Below, piece after piece: positions 35,829 through 48,680 of a DNA stretch of 64,000 nucleotides. The notes beneath the pieces were generated by a model, which worked only from the letters and a program-made list of their open reading frames with translations, was not told where the DNA came from and searched no databases. The position numbers and the translations under genes are program-made. Source of the stretch: Malus domestica (lineage: Eukaryota > Streptophyta > Magnoliopsida > Rosales > Rosaceae); contig NC_091673.1 of NCBI RefSeq assembly GCF_042453785.1, positions 4,657,501 to 4,721,500 of the forward strand. The letters run 5' to 3'. Positions within the stretch are counted from its first letter, which is position 1; every line of letters starts with the position of its first letter.

Positions 35829-38800
35829 TTTGGTATCAGCCAGTTCGATCCTCTCAATCCTTCGACGTTGTATGTCGCGGCAAGGGTCGCGTAAGAATAT
35901 GGAGTCCCGCGTATCGAGTCTGGAGACGAAGATTGAAGACGTGCAGCAAGCGCAAGAGAAGGTTCAGGCGAATTTAGAGCTGATTATGGAGCAACTACAA
36001 GCTCTTATGGCCAGGGGTAATGGTGGATCCTTGGGGGATTCTTCAGAAGCAACCTTGGGCGAAAATCAGTTTCAAGATTGCAGGAACCCTAACCCAGTTC
36101 ATCACGAATTTGGGCATAATTTCAATCAGCTACATCAATCACCGTTGTTGAAGTTGGAGTTTCCAAGATTCAATGAAGGTGACGATCCATTAGGGTGGAT
36201 CTACAAGGCTGAGCATTACTTCGATTTTTTCAACATTGACGAATCCAGGAAGGTGAAATTGGCGTCCTTTCACATGGAAGGTGAAGCTTTGCAATGGTTC
36301 CAATGGGCGAGGTGTTTGACGAATTTTCCCAATTGGAAGGATTTCACGGCAGCATTGTGCCATGAATTTGGTCCCTCAGAACTTGAAGATTCGGCCGAAA
36401 ACTTGGTCAAATTACGACAATCAGGCACTCTCAGAGATTATGTCATGGAATTTCGAAGGTTGGCAAATCGCAGACGGGATATCAGCCTTTCTTTACTCAA
36501 ATCTTGCTTTATTAGGGGTCTTCGACCGGAACTACGCCATGATGTTAAACTGTTAAAGCCCAGAGATGTATTGGAGGCTGCCGCTTTTGCCCATCAAATT
36601 GATGCCAAGCTCACGGAGTTGACGGCGAAATCGGGTACTAAAGCTTCTCTTCTCTTGTGCTATAGCCTTGGGAGGATGTGATGTTATACTTGGGGTGCAA
36701 TGGTTGCGTACCTTAGGACCTATATTGTGGGATTTCGATAAATTGTACATGCAGTTCACAAAACATTCTCAGACATTTTGTATCACTAGTCTGGAGGCAT
36801 CTAAGGAAAATCTTTAGGATATTTCTGCTTTCCAAATGCAAAAGCTACTTCATCAGGAGTCAACGGTAGGAGCAGTCTTGTTCCATATTAAAACTGAGGA
36901 AGTGGGGTCATTCCAATTAGATACTGCACAGAAGGACAAGGTTAGTCAGAATCTTACACTGTTTCAACAATAACAGTTGCATAACTTACTGGAAGACTAT
37001 GCGATAGTATTTCAAACTCCCAAGTTCTTGCCACCCCACAGAATTCAGGACCATAGAATTCCACTAATCCATGGCAGCAAACCTCCAAACATTCGACCTT
37101 ATCGATATGGCCCGGTTCAAAAGGCTAAGATTGAGAAATGTGTTGCTGAATTATTGGAGGCAGGATTTATACGAGTGAGCAACAGCCCATATTCTTCTCC
37201 TGTTATCTTAGTAAGGAAAAAAGAGGGAACTTGGCGCATGTGCATGGACTATAGAGGCCTTAATTGCATCACCATTAAAGATAAGTTCCCTATTCCTCTT
37301 ATTGATGAACTGTTGGATGAGTTATTTGGGGCACAATACTTTTCCAAGTTAGACTTGAGGGCAGGTTATCACCAGATTAGAATGCATCCTGATGATGTTG
37401 AAAAGACAGCTTTTAGGACACATGATGGTCATTACGAGTTCTTAGTAATGCCATTTGGTTTGACCAACGCTCCTGCTACTTTCCAATGCCTTATGAATGA
37501 CATCTTTCGACCATATTTGAGAAAGTTTATTCTTGTTTTCTTCGATGATATATTGGTCTATAGCCCTTCTTGGCAACTGCATTTGGATCAATTAAAAATA
37601 GTATTTGAGACATTAAAGGAGCACCACATGTTTGTGAAACAATCGAAGTGTGCATTTGGTCAATCACAAGTAGAATATCTCGGGCATATTGTATCCAAGG
37701 ATGGGGTATCGGCTGACCCTACTAAACTGGATTCTATAGCTCAGTGGCCTATTCCCAAATCAGTGAAAGCTTTGCGAGGGTTTTTGGGATTAACGGGGTA
37801 CTATAGGAAATTTATTCCTCATTTTGGCAAGATCGTAAGTCCATTGACTGCTCTCACACGAAAGGACAGTTTTCATTGGTCGGATGCAGCTACCACAGCT
37901 TTTAATACTCTCAAGAATGCAATGTTATCTCCTCAAGTCCTCGCTTTACCAGATTTTACTAGGCCTTTTGTGATTGAAACTGATGCTTCGGGTCATGGTA
38001 TTGGTGCGGTGCTTTAACAGGGAGGCAAACCAATTGCTTTCACAAGTAAAGCCCTTTGTTTGAGGAATCAAACGCTATCTGCATATGAAAGAGAGATGTT
38101 AGCCATCTTACATGCTGTTCACAAATGGCAGTCCTACTTAGTGGGCAATCACTTCATTATTCAAACTGATCACCACAGTTTGAAATATTTCCTTCAAGGC
38201 AGGGCCCATACTCCAATACAACAGAAATGGGTTACCAAACTTCTCGGGTTCGATTACGAAATTCAATATAAACAAGGTTGTAATAACCAAGCAACAGATG
38301 CCTTATCACGATCTCATTTGAATATTACCAATTTTGTTGATCACCAGCTTGCAGAAATGGAAGTGTTGGCTATTTCTTACCCTTATTCTCAGTGGCTGGA
38401 TGATTTGCGCAGAGATATGGAGAAGGATCCTTGGATAATAACAAAAATCTGAAGTCTCCTGTCTATGGATGACGGTTCTATCACAGTGGCTACATTGAAG
38501 TTTCATGTAGATAACAGTCTTCTTAAATACAAGAACCGCATTGTGCTTAGCCCTACTACTCACTGGAGAAACAAAGTGTTCTATGAAAATCATGCTACAC
38601 CTACGGCTGGTCATGGGGGTTTTTTAAAGACCTATAAGCGGATTTCTAGGTGTTTTTATTGGGAAGGGATGAAGAAGTTTGTGAAGGATATGGTAGCTTG
38701 CTGTTCAACATGTCAACAAAACAAATATGAGACTTTGTCTCCTCCTGGATTATTGCATCCTCTGCCTATACCTACCAAGATTTGGACAGACATATCCATG

Positions 38801-39937
38801 GATTTCATTGTGGACCTTCCTCCATGTAAAGGTAAATTTGTAATCTGGGTCGTGGTGGATCAGTTGTCCAAATATGCTCACTTCACTGCTATTGGTCATC
38901 CATATTCTGCGTCCATGGTTGCTCAACTCTTTGTTGACAATATTTTTAAACTACATGGCATGCCGAAATCAATAGTGAGTGACAGAGATCCGGTTTTCTT
39001 AAGCAAATTTTGGAAGGAGTTCTTTCATCTGCAAGGTTCTTCATTATGTTTCAGTTCTGGTTACCATCCTTAAACAGATGGCCAAACTGAGGTTTTGAAC
39101 CGATGTCTCGAAACATATTTGCGATGCTTTTGTAGCTTGCAGCCAAAGAAATGGGTTTCATGGCTTTCTTGGGCAGAGTGGTCATTCAATACAAGTTTCC
39201 ATTCAGCAACCAAGATGACTCCATTTGAGATTGTATATGGTCAAGCTCCACCAACAGTACAAACCTATGAATCTGGCACCACTAAGGTAGAATCTGTCGA
39301 TCAAGCTTTGACAGAAAGGGATCGAATCTTATCCTTACTCAAGAGCAATCTGGAAGCTGCCCAATGTACGATGAAGGTTCAAGCTGATAAGAACCGGTCT
39401 GAACGAGTATTTGAGGTGAGAGATTCAGTGTATCTAAGATTGGTGCCATACCAGCATTTGTCCCTCGCTTCTCATCCATTTCACAAACTCCAACCACGAT
39501 TTTATGGTCCATTCCCTATTCTATCCAAAGTTGGTCCAGTAGTTTATAAACTCAAGTTACCAGATCACTTTAAACTTCACCCTGTGTTCCATGTGTCTTG
39601 TCTAAAGAAGCATTTGGGTTTGCCTATCCAGCATACTGTCCCATTGCCTGTTATTATCGATTCGGGTATTCTTCAAGATGTTCCGGTGGCCATTCTAGAC
39701 AGACGATTGGTGAAATGCAATAATTCTGCAGTGACTGAAATCCTGGTGCAATGGCAGAACCATTCCAAAGATGATGCCACATGGGAAAACTACCAAGAGC
39801 TCAAACTCAAGTTCCCTGAACTTGTGCAGTTGTGATACAATCTGTTGATGTTGTTTTTTCTATCCATTTCATTGTAATCTGTTGGTTGAGTTTTTGTGTG
39901 TTGTGTTTTGTCGAACTTGTGTTTTGAGGGAGGGTAT

Positions 39938-40140
39938 TGTTAGGATGCCACATGGCATCATCTGTGATTGACAAGTGTACGGTGGATATTAATTAGTTAG
40001 AGCTTGTTAGAGGGAGAAGTCGGTTAGAAGTGAAAAGGTTAGTACTAATAGAGGCTTGTAAAGGAAGATAAGTGTGAATGAAATTGTATTGTTGTTGATC
40101 TCTGTGTACAATCGTAGAAGACGTAGGGTAGGTTCTAACA
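39938..40140 (+). repeat. 3' LTR of the gypsy element
   Basis: 203 bp; near-identical direct repeat of 35626-35828. Confidence 0.97.
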
Positions 40141-40164
40141 GAAAGTTCATCAATTAGTCATGAC

Positions 40165-41258
40165 CATGGTCTCAAATGCCGATATTATTGGCGATATTTT
40201 GTCGATAATATCGGTTTTTCGGGTTAACGATATTTTAATGCTTATCCAATGAGATTTCGTCAAAATATCGCGATATTATCGATAATATCGCTATATTTCT
40301 GAAATTATCGCAATATCTTGGATCTGTGCCAATCGGAGAAGAACGCCGGAGATGGATCTGTGCGAACCCGAGCCGATTTCGTCCCAAAAACCTTGCAAAA
40401 ACACAATTTTGAACTTAAATTTCACATAGAAGCTTCAATGTGGAACAGAAAGAGGTAAACCGAAGCTTACCTAACTGGATAAATTTAAGAAACTCGCTGG
40501 AGTTCCTGTGTTCGCCGAGTTGCAGAGACGAGAAGGAGAGGGAGAAAGACGAGGTTGCTGATGACGATGGGTGTCTTCCTGAAGCAAGTGCGATGGTGTG
40601 CGTGTGTGTATGTGGGTCTCGGACTCGGTGCAGAGAGAAATGAGAGTTTCGAGAGACGACGCCGACGCCGACGAGGCTAAGGGAGAAGAGAGATCGACAG
40701 ATCTCTGTGCGTGTGTGTGGGAGAGAAGGGAGAGAAGAGAGAAGAAGGATCGAGAGAAAGAGACTGAGGAGTCTCTGTCTGCGTGTGTGTGTTGTGTGTA
40801 ATCTAGGGAGAAGGGAGAGAAGATAGAAGAATGATCGAGAGAGAGAGAGAGACTGAGGAGTCTCTGTCTGCGTGCGTGTGTTGTGTGCGTGTGTAATCTA
40901 ATCAGAACATGTGTGCATGTGTGGTGGCATGTCTGTGTGTGTGTGGTTGGGTCACCTCAAATCAGTTAAGTAAACATCCTTTAAATCCATCATGTTTGCC
41001 AGCTCGCTATATAATCAACTTAAATCAGTTAAATCCATCATGCAATGCATTTCCTTCCAATTTTTTGTGATAAACTAATAGATAATTGACTAAATAAACA
41101 TCCTGCAAAGTTTCAATAAAAATTTCCAAGTTTTTCTTACAATTTTCGTGGTTTCCATATTATTTTTATCGATATCGATAATATCCCAATATTTCCATCG
41201 ATATTTCCGTGTTTTTGGACTACCGATATTTCCGATATCATCGATATTTAATACCTTG
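40165..41258. mobile_element. hAT-like non-autonomous DNA transposon
   Basis: 1094 bp flanked by the 8-bp duplication GTCATGAC (40157-40164, 41259-41266). Ends are imperfect inverted repeats: CATGGTCTCAAATGCCGAT and CAAGGTATTAAATATCGAT. Next to both ends lie dense arrays of atcgataatatcg/cgatatt motifs that are themselves palindromic. The middle (40430-40900) is a purine and GTGTGT-rich region whose open frames are low-complexity. No transposase. The sister duplication unit has the empty site near 31075. Confidence 0.85.
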
Positions 41259-41381
41259 GTCATGACTCATGACACATGAAGTGGCTAGCTAGTTGAAAGC
41301 AACATCGGTAGCCAAAGATACATACAAGTAACAAGTTACAAAGTAAAAGGTTATTGTGAAAGAATTACAACAATGAGTTAA

Positions 41382-43464
41382 TTAAAATTTAGGGAACTGA
41401 ACTTTGGAAGCACATCGTCCCTTTGGAAGGAGAGGACACGCGATGATGTCTTGGCCGGAAGTGTCGACGCACAAATAAACTTGGTAAAGTTGGCTGTTTC
41501 CGGCCGAATCCTTGTTGCACTCTATCCCTGGGGTGTGCCCAACACCTTCTTTTATAGCTTCCACTATGCTCTCTAGGTTGTAAAGTTCATCATTTGGCAC
41601 GATTCCTGCATTCAACAGTTACATTTAAATGTTGATTCATTAGTTTTAAGTGCTATTATGGGATTTACTTTGGGAGCGGCCCCTGGCCAGCTCAAACTTT
41701 AGACAGAAACTTAATTTTTTGGAATTTGCTAATGAATTACCAGCATTTTTTAGGATTTGTAGAAGGTTAACTTTTTCTCTGAGTTTGAGGGCTGCTTCGA
41801 AGTACTCTTTCTGATCGAGCTCGGACTCGGAGCAAGTCCCGTGCTTTTCCCATTCATGTGACCAGAACCTGTAACCGTTGCTACTTGGGCAGCTCAGTGA
41901 TGGCCAGTTCTTATTAAGACTGGTCATCAGCTCTGAGATCTAATTTTGTACAAAATAAATAGTCCATGAAAATGGAATAATTAGTTAAAGAAGACACTCA
42001 AAACACACACAAATAAAAATATTTTTTTAATTCAAAATGGTTTTTAAGATTGACATGACTTCTTATGTTTTGGTCACTGAGATTAGCATAACTCTTCATT
42101 TTTTGGTTCATTGAGATTTAAAATCGATATAAGTGATCATTGAGTTTGTTCACCATCAATCATTTTGTTATTGCGTGAAAATCTCCGTAAAATAGGAAAA
42201 TTGACAAAGATACCCTCATTTTTATAAATTATTTGGCTCATAGTTTATTAAATTGAGAGTATTTTTATCATTTTGGTCCTTATTTAAGGAGATCTTTCAC
42301 AAAAGAACCATAATGATTGACGTGGACCAAATCAGAGACCACTTTTATCAATTTCAAATCTCATAAACCAAAGTAAAGAGTTATGGCAATCTCAATGACC
42401 ATTTTAGCTAAAAAGCCAAAGAAAAAAAATAGAGTATGAAAACATTATGATCATTGCGTAGTCTTAGTTTGCATTTGAAGCTCCCTATATGCATACATAT
42501 TCATATCTATATAGGTGTATGTATATTTTAAAACTATGAAAATCTTATTTGCGATACTGTTTGCTTACATTATTGGATACACAGACCATTGATTAGGTTG
42601 CTTAAAAATATACCTGAGATTTGTCGAAGACGCTGTCGGGATCACAGTTAGAGGGGTAGCCACCATCCTTATAATTAGGCCATAGGCCATGAATGCCAAA
42701 ATCTGCTGTAGGCTTTCCTGACTTGGGATAGCAACAAGTATGCTTTGTGTCACAGTATGCTCCTGGCCACTGCATGATATAAAACATCATGAGGATTATA
42801 GTACTAGCTATAATGTGATATAGAAAAAAGAGATTTGAAAAGCTGATAGTGTTAGTGGTTAGATGTTAGATGTTAGATTAGGAAACAAACATGGTTCAAA
42901 CCACAATAAAATGTGAAGGCACAACTCATTTCCATTACTGTGGTAAAAGACCACTTGCTTATGCAAAAATAAGATCAAAGAGAGAAGAAAAATAAAATGT
43001 TTAGATAGGTTTAGAAACTAAAGAACAGTTGCGTAAAATTTCCACTAGGGTTTAGAAACTAAAAAACCGTTTGGTTTGTAGTTATTGGGTGGGCTAAATA
43101 AAATAGATACTAAAAAAATAAATTAAAGGATTCATTGAGATTCTCAAATTTTGAAGATACTTTTTTGAATGAGCCGAGCCACTAGGATGAAACTAAAAGA
43201 GTTTCGCATTATGAACTTTATACCGTGCACATCACTTAGATGGGCTATAGAAAGTAACATAAGAGGAAATGAAGTATGAAAAAAAATATAGAAGAAAATG
43301 AAAGAGGATCATATTCTATTTGGGGCGGGTCATCACAGCAAGCTGAAGCAAAAACACACCTGCTGAACAAAGTAGAAGAAATCGAAGTCCTGAGAAACAC
43401 AAAGAACCGAGAGGTACTGAATGATCAAAAGCTTGATCAAGATCAAAGTATTGCTGTATCTCAT
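41382..43464 (-). CDS. S-like RNase, RNase T2 family, intact
   Basis: Secreted acid RNase that cleaves RNA through 2',3'-cyclic phosphates; S-like relatives (tomato RNase LE, Arabidopsis RNS1) respond to phosphate starvation, senescence or wounding and are not self-incompatibility determinants. Four exons: 43464-43360, 42769-42614, 41939-41741, 41605-41382; 227 residues, all phases agree. A signal peptide of about 24 residues precedes [11 protein letters not shown]. Catalytic motifs: [10 protein letters not shown] (about 59-68) and [10 protein letters not shown] (about 114-123), with both His and the Glu. Cysteines sit at the expected places, ending [15 protein letters not shown]-like TATTAAATA is at 43551-43559 (minus). 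It is the living partner of the pseudogene at 31452; its downstream flank carries two transposons. Confidence 0.94.
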
Positions 43465-44190
43465 TGTCTCTCTTTTTTTTTTTTTTTTTTTCTGATGAAA
43501 TAGGTTTCTTTTTTTTTTAGGGATGACAATATGGCTAGCTGAAAGGTCTGTATTTAATAGGGAAGGAGAGAGGGAATATGGAGTATCCCGGAAAGCATAT
43601 GCTGATCACCAATAGCTTATAAATCTGTGCAATCCATCATTTGCTTATCTCCTTCTTTCTTTCCACCCTCAATTTATTTATTTTGTAATAATTTAATCCA
43701 GTTAATTTCTCATTAGATACATTAAATCTTAAGTCTAATTTTAATTTGTCTTTTAATTAGCTTAAGATTCCACGTCTCCATGGACAAGTACAGGATATGT
43801 ATATCCATTAACTCGTTGATAGAGTAACTAATTAATTTAATCTAACTAGTTATTTTCCACATTTCATTTCATATTTCATATAAATTATAAGAATTGCAAA
43901 TCTGGAAGCAACTGTGGATCGATGTATGTCTTGGAAGGAAGTGGCCGGTGGATTAGTCTTAAAGTAATTAACTAATAAGATGGAGCGCAAAGTCGGATGG
44001 GTAGCTTTTCCAGGCCAATCTGAAAAGAAGTTAGCTCGTTTATGCTTGCTAGATCAGGCTTATTTGTGTCGCGTGCAAGTCATTTAATCTGCTTACAGAC
44101 ACGACTCATGGGGAGCAAAAATATGGGTTTGTATTATATACCTACCTGTGTTACACATTTTCAAATGAAATTCATTTTAGCATCAAGCTA
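43465..44190. promoter_or_regulatory. Promoter region of the intact RNase gene 2
   Basis: Homologous to the region upstream of the dead copy, but without the solo LTR. TATTAAATA on the minus strand (43551-43559) lies about 90 bp before the start codon. A T run of about 18 at 43472-43490 lies in the leader. Confidence 0.5.
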
Positions 44191-44370
44191 TACTGGATCT
44201 GATACCCCTCCCATCCCCTCCCGTCCCCTATTTTCTCAATATCTCCTTTATCTTTTTCTCTATAAAGATAGTCACACAAGAAGTTGACGTGGCTTAATTG
44301 TGACCGTTCAAATAGGAGGGAATGTGAGGAGCAAATCTGAAGGGGAGAAAATCCTACTCCCTAGATCAGA

Positions 44371-46346
44371 TGGTGTCAAGTGTTCTTTTTTATACTCCTT
44401 GTGGAAAAAATGGTATCCAACCAACCGATCATGTGTCTGTGAGACACCACACACAAAATCAACATTTCGTGTATATATATATATATTTTGTGTTATTCAA
44501 ACGCGCTATGCTCACATCATGTTGGATGCGGTAGGCCGTACACAAGAATTTCTCCTATTATAATCACGTTTATCGACTAAGATATGGCTCATGCATGTCA
44601 TGTCGCGTTGGATAACATCCCATCATGTACACTTGCTACCACCAAACGAAGTAACGAATATATGGACTTGGCCATATCATGAAGACCTTTTATCTAAAAC
44701 CTTCCATTGTAAAAGGAACTTGCATTAGTGCCACGAATACGTACGAAAACCATAAGATAATTTCATAAACGTGGTTGATGGACCCCTCGATCAGCAATAT
44801 ATGGTGGTTGAATCCTTAAACTCAATATGATTTGGAAACTTGCTACAAAATTATATCAACGTATACAAAAGTGACGTGTAACTGGAAAGTGTTTATATCT
44901 CAGATAACGATGTGATCTACTCCTCAGATAATAACATATACTTCTTCTAATTAAGTATCCCTAAACTTCTATTAAGTAGTTAGCCGGTGAGCAGCTTCCA
45001 TGACAAACACATTTCACCAGTTTTCTAGTACACGATTTGGCTTAAGATAGATCTCTTCTTCTGTATGGGTTCTTTTTTAAAGTTGTATAAATAAGCCATT
45101 CAATTTGATCTCTGCAACGCAGACGGTACTCCAAACGAAATCGAAATCTTACAACAAATATTGTTCTTTTTTCAATAAATAAATAAATAGATTATTAATG
45201 CGAACTGCTGGTGTTGAAATTTAAAACCATGCCATGTGCACTAGTTTTATACATGGCCCAATAACTCACCAAAACACTCTAACCCAAAATCAATCGATCT
45301 TGGCCGGTGAAAATTCGAAGGACAATTTCAACAAGACTCTCCTCATCAATGACATCTAATGACTGTTGAGCTTTTATTTAGGATTGTTTATTAATATATA
45401 CTCCACAATTTGTTGAAACAATCAAAATAGAAATTCTTTAAGGGTAATGCTAAGGAGGCTAAATTTGTAAACAAAATTTGCAAACCAAATAATACGTCAC
45501 CAATATTTTTGCAGATTCTCAAAACCACCAACTCCTTCACCTGGCCGATGGCTGATTGTTGAGACTTGAGATCCTTTGCTTTATTTTAGACTGCTCGCAT
45601 TTTTTTCAACATCAAAATATTCATCGTTGTACTTTTGTTTTGTTTTTTTTTTTTTTTTTGGTATTATATTCATATCCGCTTGGGAATTCTGGATTGGCCT
45701 CGGCATAGTTCTCATATCGAGAATTGGACTCGGACAATATAAGAACAAAACCCTAATACAATTTGGAGAAACTTAGAGGTTATGCAACCTGTGGAATAAG
45801 CCTTGATAACCCTGTTATTCAACTTATAGTTATGGATAATAAACTTCTAATACAGTTTCGAAATCATTATGAAGAAAACAATTAGGAATACTAATACAGT
45901 TTCAAGAAAGGCCTATTTAAAAACAAAGCCGAGGCAAACACTCTCGCCTCTCCAATGGTCCGGATAATACGAAGAACACAATGGAGTCACAGGCGACGGT
46001 GACACAATGGAGTCACAGGCGACGGTGCGGGGGTATTGTGGGATTTATTGTTTTGTAAGGTGGGGTGGCTTTAACAAACGGAAGGGCAAAGATGAAATTG
46101 TTGAGAGACATTTTAGTTGTAGGTGTATTCAACAAATTAACAGTGGTAATAAAACAACCCTTTATTTATTAAAAAATGTAAAAAATCTAAAGGGATGTAA
46201 TATTATCAATCCATGTTGGTGAGTAATTTTTTTTTTTTTTTTGGGCTTAATTAAAAGTCCGATGGTGATAGGAAAGATAGCTCCTAGGGTTTAAAAAATA
46301 AAAAAAAAATAAAAAACCTAGTATTTAAGTCCATGTGGTAAAGTCT
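44371..46346. other. Spacer between RNase units
   Basis: No gene recognised; AT-rich with a T run at 45638-45659. Nothing repetitive was identified with confidence. Confidence 0.4.
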
Positions 46347-46525
46347 GTTAGGATTTATGTCCAAAATTGAAAATTCCGTCAACTATTTTGTTAATTATTG
46401 GTACATGAGTTAGCTAACAATTAAAGTAGAGTTCCGTTTTAGCCTAATATATGTGGCTCATATGCTAATAATTAACAGAAAAGTTAATGGAATTTTCAAT
46501 TTTGGGCATAAGTCCTAATAGATTT
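46347..46525. mobile_element. Foldback MITE
   Basis: The arms ctgttaggatttatgtccaa...aattgaaaattccgt and their mirror acggaattttcaatttt...ggcataagtcctaataga form a hairpin of about 180 bp with a second inner inverted pair (gttaattattgg/ctaataattaac). Non-coding. Confidence 0.6.
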
Positions 46526-47054
46526 TATGATAAACCTGATCCCGATATCCTCCAAACACTAGGGTAGGCACGTGCTGGCCGACACCCGAAGGTGATGAAG
46601 CCATGCTAACATGCATGAGAACTATGAAGAAAGAACGAACATAAATAAAACTCGAAAATTTAACTGTAATGAATATGCAATTGTGGAACGTGTTCAGAGC
46701 ATACAACTAAACCAGAACATTGAAGAAAGAATAATATACAAATGTACGAACAAAAGAATGGGTCCTACACCGAGATGACTTGAAGCTACCGATGCGGGAG
46801 TGCCTTGACATCGAGATTGTACGCCCCAATTCTAAGTCTGAAGGGGACGCAAAACAAAACATGAGTGGACCAAGTTTATATATATGTAATACTAAAACAG
46901 TTATTCTTCAACATACTAACCCCTAGTTTAGAAAACTCATATAGCATAAGTAGTAATAGGTTTTCCGAAAACCCTAGCATGCCATAAAACCTTTCATAAA
47001 ACATATATCATATATAGTGTGCTTAATAGTGGTATCAAAATCGCTTGAAGACCC

Positions 47055-47225
47055 TACATCACCCAACCAAAGCCATATATAAATATTTCTGGCCAAAGCC
47101 ATCTATTAACACTTGGCTGAAGCCATATATAAGTATCTTCCGGCCGAAGCCATCTACAAACGCCCGGCCGAAGCCATATATAAGTATTTTAAGACCAAAG
47201 CCATATATAAGTATCTTTCGCCTGT
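47055..47225. repeat. Minisatellite, ~33-bp unit
   Basis: About five units built on aagccatatataagtat alternating with ggccgaagccatcta, with point differences. Creates a repetitive open frame on both strands that is not a gene. Confidence 0.85.
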
Positions 47226-48136
47226 AGGCACATAGTATGAGTAACCACTGAATACGCACATAAAATCATGAACATAATCTTTCCCAAATGTATCTCATCG
47301 GAGCTCAATAGCTCAAACATTATATCATAAATCATGTTCATAAGTATATAATCATAAATATATTTCAAAGAACGTAAATCTGATAAAGCATAAATCCAAT
47401 TTACTCATAAATGTTTCATAAAACGTAGTCATAAAATCATGCTTTCATGTATGCATTTCTAATAATAAATTCATGCATTTTGGAAGGGGTCCACTCACCT
47501 TACTCCGTTGTCGAAGAGCTGTGCAAACAAGAGAGGACGGGAACGTCACTAACAAACGCACCTAAGCACATAAAATGACCAATTAATAAAACTTTACTAA
47601 AACGATTGACTTTGGGAAAACAGAGCGCGGATTTGGAACCAGGATGTCGAAATTAGTTTAGGAGGGGTCCCAAGCATATTTTGTAAAAGTCAACACAAAA
47701 TATTCTAGGAATCCAGGAATATTCCTTGACATAATATTCCCTAACAGAATATTAGCTCCATTTCACAACAATCACAAGCATGCCATATATGGATTTGAAG
47801 CTACGGAGGAGAGGAAGAGAAATATACCAATGTTTGGTCCAGCCGTGGTCGAAAAATGGCCTGGAAGTCACGGCATTCCTCGTCGGAATCTGGGAAAGTC
47901 TCCCAGAGGTGTTTTCAAGCCAAACCTTCACTAAAAACGAGTATATAACTTAGAAATCGAAGGAACAATCATTTGAGACAGAGAAGGTGACTCTGAGGCT
48001 CTCCTAATGTGAAAAAGGTGGAACTCGCCAGTTTTGTCGACCTACGGTGGTGGTGATAGAGGTCTCGGTGTCTGCACTTGCAGAGGAGGAAAAGGGACGA
48101 GAGAGGTGAAGACGTCCAAAATAGGCGAGGGAGATC

Positions 48137-48138
<2 letters not shown>

Positions 48139-48187
<49 letters not shown>
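48139..48187. repeat. (GA)n microsatellite
   Basis: About 24 GA units, nearly uninterrupted, continuing into impure GA-rich sequence to about 48330. Confidence 0.95.
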
Positions 48188-48192
<5 letters not shown>

Positions 48193-48490
48193 GGTTGGTG
48201 CGTGTGGGTGTGCTGCTTGGGGAAAGAAAAGGTACAGAGAGAGAGTATGTGAGGGGGAGAGATGAGAGAGAGAGGTCTGAGAGTTATACATGGGAAAGAG
48301 AAGGGAGAGAAGAAGAGAGAGAGGGTTGGGGGACCAAAAAGGAAAGTGGGCCCCACATGGCACACCAAACAAGATCCAAAAAGCAACAATTTCAAAATAT
48401 CTCCCAATCAAAGTGAAATTACAAAATTGCCCTTTCGATTCATAAAATATGGGATGGATCGTTACATTTTACCACAGGGACTAAATCCTT

Positions 48491-48680
48491 GTTTTTTTTT
48501 ATTTTTTATTTTAAGGGGGACAACTGGTGGTAAGCCAATATTATCCACCATTTCCGGGCGCGGAGAGGCTATGAGGAATTTCACTCTACTCGTGGCCACA
48601 ATCAAGCAGACTCACTAGTTCGGAGCATCGAACACGGAACCTAGGCGCAGTCCGCACCATTACCAATGGGCCACTTGATG
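48491..48680 (-). mobile_element. tRNA-derived SINE, second family
   Basis: On the minus strand: an A-box-like GGCCCATTGGTAATGG near the 5' end, a B-box-like gtgttcgatgctc about 35 bases on, a body with ggaaatggtggata, and an A-rich tail (T run on the plus strand, 48491-48513). Distinct from the cacttagtac family. Confidence 0.75.

Larger units (their letters stand above)
35626..40140 (+). mobile_element. Ty3/gypsy chromovirus, young, broken
   Basis: 4515 bp bounded by 203-bp LTRs and the target duplication GAAAG (35621-35625, 40141-40145). A primer-binding site tggtatcag (initiator Met tRNA type) lies just after the 5' LTR; a purine tract tgagggagggtat precedes the 3' LTR. Order of parts on the plus strand: gag-like region (about 35.9-36.65 kb), reverse transcriptase (about 37.1-37.75 kb, with the FFDDILVYS catalytic block), RNase H (about 37.9-38.3 kb), integrase (about 38.6-39.3 kb) and a C-terminal chromodomain (about 39.68-39.83 kb, WQNHSKDDATWE), hence chromovirus. 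The LTRs differ at one of 203 positions, so the insertion is recent, probably well under a million to about a million years. It is broken in roughly five places. Confidence 0.95.
35440..44370. repeat. Segmental duplication unit 2 (intact RNase)
   Basis: Direct duplicate of the 30850-35420 unit. Its downstream flank is split by the gypsy element (35626-40140) and then by the hAT-like element (40165-41258). Its promoter has an extra GC/CT-rich block of about 165 bp near 44190-44355 that unit 1 lacks (unit 1 reads straight through cactagatcagatgg at about 35247). Confidence 0.8.
46526..48467 (-). mobile_element. Possible LTR-element sequence, minus orientation
   Basis: The right edge reads TGTAACGATCCATCCC on the minus strand, a common plant LTR start, and the whole block lacks genes. 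The interior has a minisatellite (47055-47225), a long GA microsatellite and GA/CT-rich low-complexity frames. No left boundary or target duplication was found, so this is a weak call. Confidence 0.3.

Noticed and set aside
40440-40801. Cys/Val-rich frames
   Set aside because: Products of GTGTGT and GAGA runs inside the hAT-like element.
47055-47225. CRISPR-like array
   Set aside because: Units are contiguous with no unique spacers, in plant nuclear DNA; it is a minisatellite.
48004-48618. Several long frames on both strands
   Set aside because: All run through the GA microsatellite and its purine-rich flank; low-complexity Arg/Glu or Leu/Ser repeats.
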